Below are positions 1 to 5,192 of a DNA stretch of 5,573 nucleotides, one piece after another. Both the position numbers and the translations under genes were made by a program. The stretch is from contig JAAZON010000124.1 of assembly GCA_012797725.1 (NCBI GenBank), forward strand, positions 1-5,573. The letters run 5' to 3'. The stretch comes from SAR324 cluster bacterium (GTDB taxonomy: Bacteria; Bdellovibrionota; UBA2361; JAAZON01). Below the pieces are notes generated by a model. The model did no database searches. It worked only from the letters and a program-made list of their open reading frames with translations, and was not told the origin of the DNA. Positions within the stretch are counted from its first letter, which is position 1. Each line of letters starts with the position of its first letter.

Positions 1-2
1 AG

Positions 3-635
3 ATTTCTGGAAAAGCATATGTGATTGAAGGGAAAATTAAGAGTGAGGCTTTAACTGGTCAGGGTTATCTTGAAATGCTCTCTACTTTTCCTAACGGGCA
101 AACATATTTCTCAAGAACACTTTCTAAAAAAGGCCCTCAAGCTGCCCTTTCCGGCAGCTTTGACTGGAGACCCTTTTCCTTGCCTTTCATACGAAGCAAG
201 AATTCACCAGCTCCAAATTTGCTTAGCTTTAATATTAAAGCACCCAAAGGTGCTGTGCTTTACTTGTCTGAAATAAAACTTCTTCAAGGGGCTACATTAG
301 ATGAAGGATGGCTGTCCAGAGAAGAGCTTGGGCTCATAGGCGGCGTACTTGGTGGAGTTCTTGGTTGTCTCGGTGGCCTGATAGGTTTACTGAGTGCAAA
401 AGGAAAAGCTCAGAATCTGGTGAAGTTAATAATAGCTCTTTGCATTATTCTTGCGCTTGGACTTCTGGTCACAGGTCTTTTAGCTGCTTTGTATTCTCAA
501 CCTGAATATATGTATACCTCATTGCTCATTTCCGGTGCATTTCTTATCTTGCTCTTCGTTTTTGTTCAAAGAAGTGTAAGCAAATGCTATCAGGAAATTG
601 AGCTTCGCAGAATCAAGGCGCAGGATACTCTATAG
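3..635 (+). CDS. Membrane protein, 5'-truncated: beta-type soluble domain plus three C-terminal TM helices
   Basis: The reading frame is open to the left edge (codons from nt 3), so the GTG at 21 is probably internal and the true start, perhaps with a signal peptide, lies outside the window. Numbering from that GTG, residues 1-90 form a beta-rich domain with the conserved-looking pieces GYLEML (15-20), FPNG (23-26), YFSRTL (29-34) and DWRPFSLPF (48-56), resembling a widespread uncharacterised bacterial family with a lectin-like N-terminal domain. Three hydrophobic segments follow at about 104-124, 133-159 and 165-183. The first is a glycine zipper (GGVLGGVLGCLGG). The charged tail ELRRIKAQDTL also fits my recollection of that family. 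It is the first visible gene of a plus-strand run, 12 bp before the next. Expected in the inner membrane with the soluble domain outside; function unknown. The family match is from memory and not searched. Confidence 0.8.
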   Translation: MSGKAYVIEGKIKSEALTGQGYLEMLSTFPNGQTYFSRTLSKKGPQAALSGSFDWRPFSLPFIRSKNSPAPNLLSFNIKAPKGAVLYLSEIKLLQGATLDEGWLSREELGLIGGVLGGVLGCLGGLIGLLSAKGKAQNLVKLIIALCIILALGLLVTGLLAALYSQPEYMYTSLLISGAFLILLFVFVQRSVSKCYQEIELRRIKAQDTL

Positions 636-647
636 GACTAAAACAAC

Positions 648-905
648 ATGAAAATTGTGGCAGCGTCTATCCTTGTCATAATTCCATGGCTAGCTTGCCT
701 TGCTAATGATTCGATAACTGGCTCTTCTCAATTTTTAATTAATAGACCATTGGAAATATCGATAACTGAGGCAATTGCTCTTGCACAAGCATATGTACGA
801 GAAAGAAAAGTTGACCTATCTGAACAACACATCAACTCTGCGACACTAAAGTATGATGAAGGTAAATACGCAACCGGTGAATACTGGAGCATAAGATGGT
901 CGTAG
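648..905 (+). CDS. Small secreted protein, probably truncated by an in-frame TAG
   Basis: This 85-residue protein begins with a signal peptide: MK, a hydrophobic core (AASILVIIPWLA) and a likely cut after A19. The mature part has a helix (about 38-53, SITEAIALAQAYVRER) followed by beta-type sequence ending YWSIRWS. The ATG at 648 has an AGGA at 634-637 that overlaps the previous stop codon. The stop is TAG at 903-905, but the same frame continues with 26 plausible codons (ending GLRVYMNKRIVEEINGP) to TGA at 984-986, where it overlaps the next gene's ATG. The protein therefore looks cut short and missing its last beta strands. The helix plus tryptophan-rich strand layout recalls small periplasmic PepSY-sized domains, but I cannot assign a family. 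The truncated product may be unstable or inactive. A sequencing error at the TAG is the main alternative. Confidence 0.65.
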   Translation: MKIVAASILVIIPWLACLANDSITGSSQFLINRPLEISITEAIALAQAYVRERKVDLSEQHINSATLKYDEGKYATGEYWSIRWS

Positions 906-986
906 AACATGGCAAGGATGGGCGCAGAATATGGTCTGCGAGTTTATATGAATAAGCGCATTGTTGAGGAGATTAATGGACCATGA
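906..986 (+). pseudogene. In-frame C-terminal remnant of the preceding gene, beyond its TAG
   Basis: Twenty-six sense codons follow the TAG at 903-905 in the same frame and end at TGA 984-986. The translation includes MGAEYGLRVYMNKRIVEE, a typical beta-hairpin ending. Two things suggest it was coding until recently: no indel has disturbed the frame, and its TGA shares bases with the downstream ATG at 983 (ATGA), the usual arrangement of translationally coupled operon genes. It also contains the Shine-Dalgarno of the next gene (966-971). The intact ancestral protein would have been about 112 residues. No separate start for this piece is convincing. Confidence 0.6.
966..971 (+). promoter_or_regulatory. 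Ribosome binding site for the gene at 983
   Basis: GAGGAG lies 11 nt before the ATG at 983. Spacing is a little long. It sits inside the tail of the interrupted upstream gene, so the downstream start was probably translated both directly and by coupling. The early TAG at 903 would leave about 80 nt untranslated before this start and may weaken the coupling. Confidence 0.55.
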
Positions 987-1465
987 ATTTGCCTCTGAAA
1001 AGATTTACCCTAGCTCTCATTCTTGCTTTTTTCCCCTATGACACAACAAAAGCAGAATTAATCTTAAAAGATGTGAGGCCAGGGGAGAGCGGGGTGGAGA
1101 CTTATGAAAAGACCCTAGTCCTGTCTTCAGCCCTGGAATACCTCAACCAGATAAAAAGCTCACTCCAAAGCTTCAAGGCTCTAACTGAAGTCTCCAAGGC
1201 TTTGATACAAGAAAATAAAGCTAGAAGTATTGGGAATCTCAACCCCGAAATGCAAAATATCGGATTTCAAAACATGCCCCAAATTATCGAAGGCGTATTA
1301 AGAAAGCAAAATTATTTGATTAAAAAACTTCAATTGGCCTTGCTTGAAGAACGCTATAAAACGGGAAAAACAAGGCAAGAAGAACTAAAGAACGCAGAGC
1401 TTGAACTTTCAAGTTCCGAACAGGACTTTATTGCTTTTTGGAATGAACTATCACTTGTAGATTAG
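983..1465 (+). CDS. Secreted helical protein of unknown function
   Basis: The 160-residue product has an N-terminal signal peptide (basic MNLPLKR, hydrophobic FTLALILAFF, likely cut after A24 in TKA). The mature chain is almost wholly alpha-helical, with probable long amphipathic helices at about 40-82 and 100-155 separated by a loop rich in N, G and Q (82-97). The segment LEERYKTGKTRQEELKNAELELSSSEQ (about 121-147, quoted here only by its key parts LEERYKTGK and ELKNAELEL) resembles the RYxxG...L..AE helix of TolC-type outer-membrane efflux proteins. The protein is far too short to be a TolC channel, so this may simply be coiled-coil likeness. It follows the interrupted gene with an ATGA overlap and precedes the next gene by 7 bp, so it is co-transcribed with both. 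Location: periplasm or outer envelope. No family is recognised. Confidence 0.75.
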   Translation: MNLPLKRFTLALILAFFPYDTTKAELILKDVRPGESGVETYEKTLVLSSALEYLNQIKSSLQSFKALTEVSKALIQENKARSIGNLNPEMQNIGFQNMPQIIEGVLRKQNYLIKKLQLALLEERYKTGKTRQEELKNAELELSSSEQDFIAFWNELSLVD

Positions 1466-1467
1466 GA
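1464..1467 (+). promoter_or_regulatory. Ribosome binding site overlapping the upstream stop codon
   Basis: AGGA at 1464-1467 shares two bases with the TAG stop (1463-1465) of the preceding gene and lies 5 nt before the ATG at 1473. The same layout appears at 634-637 before the gene at 648. Both suggest coupled translation within one operon. Confidence 0.6.
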
Positions 1468-1472
1468 TAAAC

Positions 1473-2462
1473 ATGGAACCGAAATTTAAGATTGGCATTT
1501 TGATTTTATTGATTCTTAAGATGCTCCCAACAGAAATTTTGGCTTGCAGCTGCAACTGGGAAGGTTCCTTCCTAAAGCTTGCACCTCAATCTCCGATAAT
1601 TATTAGAGGTATTGTAAAGAAGCATACCACGAAAAGCTTCGGGGGTAATTCTGCTGCCAGTGTCGAGATACTGGAAGTCTTCAAAGGGGAACTGAAAGAA
1701 AAGACTATTCGCATTGACGGTGACAATGGCATGCTATGCCGAGTCGCAATAGAAAGATTCCATCCTGGGTCAGAATATATTTTTGCAATCAATGGCCCTG
1801 GCAGCAAGCCAGCTTACGATAATGGGTTCTCGATATCGTCATGTGGACAGTATTGGCTTAAAGTGGAAAACAACAAGGTGATTGGTTCTATTGCAAAAAA
1901 TTCGGTGAATTCGGAAATTGAAGAGATGAGTCTTGAAGAATTTCGTTTTCTCTTAAACAACACCTTGAACGAAAAGAGGGATATCATTACGCTTTATGGA
2001 GAACTAAAGTCTGGGGAAGAATACATGCGTGAATTTGCCAGACAACTTGTCTTCATTTTAGAAGCTCAGCCTTTGGGGTGGCTTATAAAAGTCAAGCAAG
2101 CCAATCAAGAAGAGGATCTCTCACGTCTCAGTCCCCCTCTCCACTTTGGGCCTAACCCAAGAGAGATTGAAGGCTGGCACTTGAGAAATAGCGATAACAC
2201 CGGTCCGAATGAGGCAGGTGAGAAGAATCAGAACACTCCAGGTGTTGAGAGAGAATTTATATTCTCACCAGAAGTGGGAAAAAGCATTGATGGCCCTGAT
2301 GCAAACGAAGCACCAAGCCCTGCAGATATCGAAAAGATCTCCAGATTTGGACGAGGCTATTTTACAATTCTTGATTATCGCCTCTCTAACACCGAAGCAG
2401 GAAAACAAGCTGGCTTCGACTGGATTAAATTTAGGGTTAATCTTCTCGTCCCGCCTTCATAA
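1473..2462 (+). CDS. Secreted two-domain protein: TIMP/NTR-like CxC module plus conserved C-terminal domain of unknown function
   Basis: The 329-residue protein has a signal peptide (MEPKFKIGILILLILKMLP) ending ILA just before CSC, so cleavage after A24 would put C25 at the mature N-terminus. C25, C27, C89 and C124 are its only cysteines, fitting two disulphides. With the pattern CxC, IIIRGIV (42-48), VEILEVFKG (64-72) and PGSEYIF (98-104), this matches the OB-fold TIMP/netrin-like module of bacterial secreted proteins. Residues about 171-329 form a second domain: LGWLIKV (201-207), SPPLHFGPNPREIEGWHLRN (220-239), DNTGPN, REFIFSPEVGK (260-270), GRGYFTILDYRL (293-304). I recall these as conserved in uncharacterised secreted proteins. 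ILAC looks like a weak lipobox, but CxC at the mature N-terminus is standard for TIMP-like modules. It is the last gene of the run. Protease inhibition is possible from the fold alone and unproven. Confidence 0.8.
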   Translation: MEPKFKIGILILLILKMLPTEILACSCNWEGSFLKLAPQSPIIIRGIVKKHTTKSFGGNSAASVEILEVFKGELKEKTIRIDGDNGMLCRVAIERFHPGSEYIFAINGPGSKPAYDNGFSISSCGQYWLKVENNKVIGSIAKNSVNSEIEEMSLEEFRFLLNNTLNEKRDIITLYGELKSGEEYMREFARQLVFILEAQPLGWLIKVKQANQEEDLSRLSPPLHFGPNPREIEGWHLRNSDNTGPNEAGEKNQNTPGVEREFIFSPEVGKSIDGPDANEAPSPADIEKISRFGRGYFTILDYRLSNTEAGKQAGFDWIKFRVNLLVPPS

Positions 2463-3087
2463 CTGAGATAAACTCATCTGCCTCGCTCATTGCTACTTCC
2501 AGATTTCTAATTAATACCTCGACATTATCTGAGATCTTAGATACTTCTGAATCCAATGACCCTATGGCCTTAGCATTAAGATTATGTTTTAAGAAAAGCA
2601 CGTTATCTCTAAAAGGCTTAAGTACCGGCTCTATCTTGCCCTCGGCCTTCTTCATAGCTTTTATCATGTTACCATAGCGATCCTTGCTTCGTTCAAGCTG
2701 CTCGGCACTTAGGCGTCTTAAGTTTTCGTTTTCATATTGTTCCAATTCGGCTTTCCATTCATCAAAAAGTGCTTCTGAAACGTTTTCTATGGCAGTGATA
2801 CGGTCCCTAACCTCTTTGGCCTTTGTCTCACTCCTATCAAGTTCGGTTTTTAATTTATTATATTTTTCCTCCAGTTTCCCTCCTGGCACTGAAACCACCG
2901 AACGGAATTGTTCCAAGGCAGTCTGGAATTGAGTGCTTGCCTTTGCCTGACTCTCCCTGGCAGCTTCTACTCGCTTCACAAGCAAATCTCTCTTGTGCAC
3001 GCCTACTTTCTCGAGCGCAGAGTAATAAGCACTGGAACAACCAGTTAATAAAATACAAAACAAAGCGGTAAATATTGACCTAGCCAT
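2437..3087 (-). CDS. Outer-membrane lipoprotein, DUF2959-like, coiled-coil rich
   Basis: I chose the second of two tandem ATGs (3087): the AAGGAG at 3097-3092 is 4 nt from it but only 1 nt from the ATG at 3090, which would add one Met. The protein is 216 residues. A lipoprotein signal peptide ends with the lipobox LTGC (C17), followed by SS, with no Asp at +2, so outer-membrane sorting is expected. The mature chain is highly charged and helical, with long predicted coiled coils (about residues 25-150). Pieces such as YYSALEKVGVHKRDLLVKRV, EALFDEW, KIEPVL and FLKHNLNAKAI match the DUF2959 family as I remember it, which is common in gammaproteobacteria and has no known function; length is normal. 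It has its own upstream region, and its 3' end overlaps the plus-strand operon by 26 bp, so neither gene has room for a terminator between them. Confidence 0.88.
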   Translation of the reverse strand: MARSIFTALFCILLTGCSSAYYSALEKVGVHKRDLLVKRVEAARESQAKASTQFQTALEQFRSVVSVPGGKLEEKYNKLKTELDRSETKAKEVRDRITAIENVSEALFDEWKAELEQYENENLRRLSAEQLERSKDRYGNMIKAMKKAEGKIEPVLKPFRDNVLFLKHNLNAKAIGSLDSEVSKISDNVEVLIRNLEVAMSEADEFISVMKAGRED

Positions 3088-3091
3088 CATT

Positions 3092-3097
3092 CTCCTT
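3092..3097 (-). promoter_or_regulatory. Ribosome binding site of the DUF2959-like lipoprotein
   Basis: Reading the minus strand, GGGAAGGAGA precedes ATGATG. The AAGGAG core is 4 nt from the second ATG (3087) and 1 nt from the first (3090), so it decides the start in favour of the second. No convincing -10/-35 pair was found; a lone TATAAA (3185-3180, minus) is a weak candidate -10. Confidence 0.55.
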
Positions 3098-3307
3098 CCC
3101 TAAAGCAAGTTGGATATTCTTAACACAATTTCCGATTAGCACTCAAAAAGTTGATAGTAGCTTCCTTCGGTATCACTTCTTTATACGCTAATTACTTGAT
3201 TTAGCTCTTGATTTACATACCATGGGTCTTAACTCCATTTTTCTCCCGAATGATTAAATTTGTGATTTCAGAATCAATATATTAGCACCTAATCAAAGAA
3301 ATTGATC

Positions 3308-3313
3308 TATAAT
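3308..3313 (+). promoter_or_regulatory. Candidate -10 box of the gene at 3351
   Basis: A perfect TATAAT sits 37 bp before the start codon in an AT-rich divergent intergenic region. The expected -35 position (about 3285-3290) has no good match; TTAGCA at 3282-3287 is the nearest but is 20 bp away. The promoter could therefore need an activator, or the box could be chance. Confidence 0.4.
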
Positions 3314-3315
3314 GA

Positions 3316-3330
3316 ATCTGGATTCCAGAT
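3316..3330. repeat. Perfect 15-bp palindrome, operator candidate
   Basis: ATCTGGA and TCCAGAT flank a single T, giving a perfect 7+7 inverted repeat. It begins 3 bp after the TATAAT at 3308-3313 and so would span the transcription start. The one-base centre makes a long RNA hairpin unlikely and suits a dimeric repressor site. It lies 9 bp before the Shine-Dalgarno of the gene at 3351. No second copy was noticed in the window. Confidence 0.45.
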
Positions 3331-3338
3331 GGTAATCC

Positions 3339-3346
3339 AAGGAGGG
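3339..3346 (+). promoter_or_regulatory. Strong ribosome binding site of the gene at 3351
   Basis: AAGGAGGG is a near-complete anti-16S match. Its AGGAGG core is 5 nt before the ATG at 3351, the best Shine-Dalgarno in the window, and it supports this start and real translation of an otherwise unrecognised gene. Confidence 0.75.
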
Positions 3347-3350
3347 TCTT

Positions 3351-4037
3351 ATGTTGAAGCACTCTTTCCAGGAAGTTGAAACAGAGTATATCGATGACTA
3401 TTTTGAGCGTGTAAACTATCGCATGTCTATTGCATCGAAAATAGGCAACTACCTTGTTTCCATCTCATATCTTGCAAACTTAGCTGATAACCATATTAGG
3501 CGTTTTGATCTGGCGGCGAAACGTTTTCTACGAGCGATGAAATTACATGACAAAATGTCCCAAGCCTTTGAGCGAGTTTTGATGTTTATCACTTTATATG
3601 AGGCAATAGATCATCTCTGCATAGTCTTGAATCTTCTTGATTTTGAAAAATTAGATCTGGAGTCATCCCTTGATGGGCATGGTCTATCAGGTGATTCCGC
3701 TGCTGAGGTTGTGCATTTACTGAACTCAGTCGATGAGAAAGCTCGAAAAATAATAAGACTTGAAGAAGAAAATCACATTATCGCTGATTTTTATGAAGCC
3801 TTTGATGAGAAACAGGGATTAACGTACACGACTCTTTCTCATTGGCAAGATTTCGTAGCAGGTTCAATTCAACAAAGTTTTCGTGATTATTTTAAGAGTG
3901 CTCGTCAAGCGGTTCATTATCGTCTAGAACAGAAACCTCGCTTCTGGAAGAACCAGAGTATCAGGCAATATTTACACAGAAAGAATTATAAGGCCCTGCT
4001 GAGAGTAATAGGAGATTTAGAAGGCGCCAAGCTCTGA
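3351..4037 (+). CDS. Hypothetical helical cytoplasmic protein
   Basis: The 228-residue product has no signal peptide and no clear membrane helix, so it should be cytoplasmic. It is almost entirely alpha-helical: a long N-terminal stretch (about 1-100, with RRFDLAAKRFLRAMKLHDKM and a more hydrophobic MFITLYEAIDHLCIVLNLLDF near 79-99), a loop (about 103-115, SSLDGHGLSGD), then further helices rich in E, K and R (115-155), an aromatic segment (HWQDFVAGSIQQSFRDYFKS) and a basic C-terminus (KPRFWKNQSIRQYLHRKNYK). No catalytic or DNA-binding motif is recognisable. The start is fixed by an excellent Shine-Dalgarno, and a palindrome close upstream suggests regulation. It is single, with its own leader, and has no obvious terminator after the TGA. 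It could be an adaptor or a lineage-restricted protein. The gene call is strong; the function is unknown. Confidence 0.7.
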   Translation: MLKHSFQEVETEYIDDYFERVNYRMSIASKIGNYLVSISYLANLADNHIRRFDLAAKRFLRAMKLHDKMSQAFERVLMFITLYEAIDHLCIVLNLLDFEKLDLESSLDGHGLSGDSAAEVVHLLNSVDEKARKIIRLEEENHIIADFYEAFDEKQGLTYTTLSHWQDFVAGSIQQSFRDYFKSARQAVHYRLEQKPRFWKNQSIRQYLHRKNYKALLRVIGDLEGAKL

Positions 4038-4253
4038 TATCTTTCCGCAAACATTGGGAAATTCAATACTGCTAATACATCAAACAACTATCTTTTGCTT
4101 GAACACCCAGCAAAAACCCTGTCAGACAAATCACACCTTCCACAGGTCAAAAGCTTTCCTGGCTGGATTGCTCAAAAAGACATTAACGAATTAAATAGTA
4201 TCTGCTGGCACTGCAGGCTATAGAATTTCTACCTCTTCTAACCTCTTAATTGA
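4038..4253 (+). other. Gene-free stretch, possible 5' part of the decayed gene
   Basis: No start codon with a ribosome site and no complete gene is seen. The frame of the preceding gene stays open from its TGA to a TAG at 4221-4223 (including HLPQVKSFPGWIAQKDINEL), but another plus frame is also open over much of the same stretch, so openness alone proves little. After about 4200 readable peptide seems to hop between frames (LLALQAIEFLPLLTS, then SNLLIES), which would fit accumulated small deletions leading into the segment at 4254. No terminator for the gene at 3351 is evident. Confidence 0.3.
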
Positions 4254-4882
4254 AAGCCCGACATCCTTACTGAAGATTGGCAGAAACTGCTCGCCTTATC
4301 CCCTATAGCCCACTTTAATAAAACATTCCGAGTTCTTCTTGGGTCGCAGGCCTTGGCGCTAGAAACTGGAATTACAAAGCTCACATTCACCTATTATTTT
4401 TTTGATCTATTGCAACCCATGGTGTAGCAACAGTCTTCTCTCTATGAAGAAAACGTCCATGAGATTCAGAACATTTCCCAAGCTTCCGGCAGTGTTACTA
4501 GTCTGCTGAATAACAAAGGCCAAACCATCTCTGTGAAACAGAAACCTTCTGTCATCTTGAATGAAAAATATTCGCTAAACGCCTATCATTCTCCAAGTTC
4601 ACAAGCTTTTTATAGTAAGCTGTGCCTTATAGAAAATTGACCGAACTAGTTAAGCAAAGCTCATTATTAAAAGCTCCAGAAAGGGTTGAGCAATCTAAAT
4701 GCAAAGCCGTTTTTTCTACCACCTCCAAAGTCAGGACTAGCCCTCGTTATAGTCATTTGCGCATAAGCTAGTGCTGCGTTCAGAAAGCCTTTTCGCTTCC
4801 AAGAGCCACCGCAAGAGAAGCACTAGCAACCGGAGGGAACCAAAAGATAAAGCAAATCTACATCTCAGAAAGAGGCACCACC
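4254..4882 (+). pseudogene. Probable decayed gene, family not recognised
   Basis: From 4254 to 4637 one plus frame reads 128 codons with only one stop, a TAG at 4425-4427. The peptide is protein-like: EDWQKLLALSPIAHFNKTF, then SLYEENVHEIQNIS, then NEKYSLNAYHSPSSQAFYSK. At about 4638 the sense passes to the frame one base earlier, consistent with a one-base deletion, and continues as TELVKQSSLLKAPERVEQSK, then a TAG at 4769-4771, then more open sequence to TAA at 4883-4885. The 4425 TAG is followed by CAA CAG, so it could come from a CAG glutamine codon by one transition. The N-terminal half looks helical and the C-terminal part is rich in S, K and T. No start or ribosome site survives. It may be a real pseudogene, or an intact gene spoiled by read errors; composition alone could also leave such frames open. 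Confidence 0.45.
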
Positions 4883-4984
4883 TAACCAATCGACCAGTTT
4901 CTAGTGAAAAAACTTATTGAATGACAGACTAGTGAGCACAAAAACAATAAACATAATTGACTTGCTAAGGCTTTCCACATTTCG

Positions 4985-5014
4985 ACCCCAAACATTGTGG
5001 CGCTCTCCTGGGGT
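4985..5014. repeat. Inverted repeat, 6-bp arms
   Basis: ACCCCA (4985-4990) and TGGGGT (5009-5014) are perfect reverse complements around an 18-nt loop. It is the first of four inverted repeats in about 160 bp. Weak alone, since 6-bp arms with a long loop can occur by chance. Confidence 0.3.
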
Positions 5015-5035
5015 AATTGTAATTTCCTTCCGAGA

Positions 5036-5064
5036 TAGAAAAGAGGTCGACGTGGAAGTCGACC
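5036..5064 (-). terminator. Candidate Rho-independent terminator for the minus-strand acetyltransferase gene
   Basis: Perfect 7-bp arms GGTCGAC (5045-5051) and GTCGACC (5058-5064) enclose a 6-nt loop. Read on the minus strand, the hairpin is followed at once by TCTTTTCTA, a T-rich tract as in intrinsic terminators. The arms can be extended to nine pairs with one bulged base. On the plus strand no T-tract follows, so it serves only the minus strand. It lies about 130 nt past the stop of the gene ending at 5193, which is far but acceptable with nothing intact in between. Confidence 0.5.
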
Positions 5065-5102
5065 CTCCGAATAATCGAGCAGGGTTCAATGTAAATATGG
5101 TC

Positions 5103-5123
5103 AGGAGGGCCTCGCTTCCTCCT
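5103..5123. repeat. Inverted repeat, 6-bp arms
   Basis: AGGAGG (5103-5108) and CCTCCT (5118-5123) are reverse complements around a 9-nt loop. It lies in the locally GC-rich block next to two other short hairpins and has no T-tract on either side. Confidence 0.35.
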
Positions 5124-5127
5124 TCGC

Positions 5128-5143
5128 CCTGGCCAAAACCAGG
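5128..5143. repeat. Short hairpin, 5-bp arms
   Basis: CCTGG (5128-5132) and CCAGG (5139-5143) enclose the loop CCAAAA. It is close behind the AGGAGG/CCTCCT repeat and 50 nt past the stop of the minus-strand gene. No T-tract follows, so a terminator role is unlikely. It may be part of a folded RNA or a repeat-element remnant. Confidence 0.35.
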
Positions 5144-5192
5144 TGCCACGGAGAGGACAGGTCCGCAAAGCCGATAAATCCTTCCCAGAAAC

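Noticed and set aside
903..905. TAG reassigned as a sense codon across the genome
   Set aside because: The genes ending at 635 and 1465 and the minus-strand gene ending at 5193 all use TAG as their natural stop, and reading through gives no sensible extension comparable to 906-986.
1539..1553. Lipobox (ILAC) making the two-domain protein a lipoprotein
   Set aside because: The cysteine begins a CxC that TIMP/NTR-like modules need free at the mature N-terminus, and Leu at -2 is a poor lipobox residue. It is kept only as an alternative.
2209..2466. An 85-residue frame inside the secreted two-domain gene
   Set aside because: It lies in another frame of a conserved domain and has no signal or motif of its own.
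2684..3071. Plus-strand reading frames opposite the DUF2959-like lipoprotein
   Set aside because: They are antisense shadows of a well-supported coding frame with a lipobox and ribosome site, and have serine-rich or cysteine-rich junk composition.
5117..5143. Possible SRP, RNase P or tmRNA gene in the GC-rich block
   Set aside because: None of the conserved loops of these RNAs that I know is present on either strand.
4917..5177. An 86-residue plus-strand reading frame and two overlapping minus-strand frames in 4901-5168
   Set aside because: All three occupy the same hairpin-rich block on opposite strands, lack ribosome sites and have unnatural composition. They are better explained as open frames caused by local base composition.
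4038..5192. Integron attC sites, CRISPR repeats or transposon ends in the gene-free region
   Set aside because: No direct repeats with regular spacing, no GTTRRRY core pairs in attC arrangement, and only 6-bp matching ends (GGCTTT/AAAGCC) without a clear target duplication.
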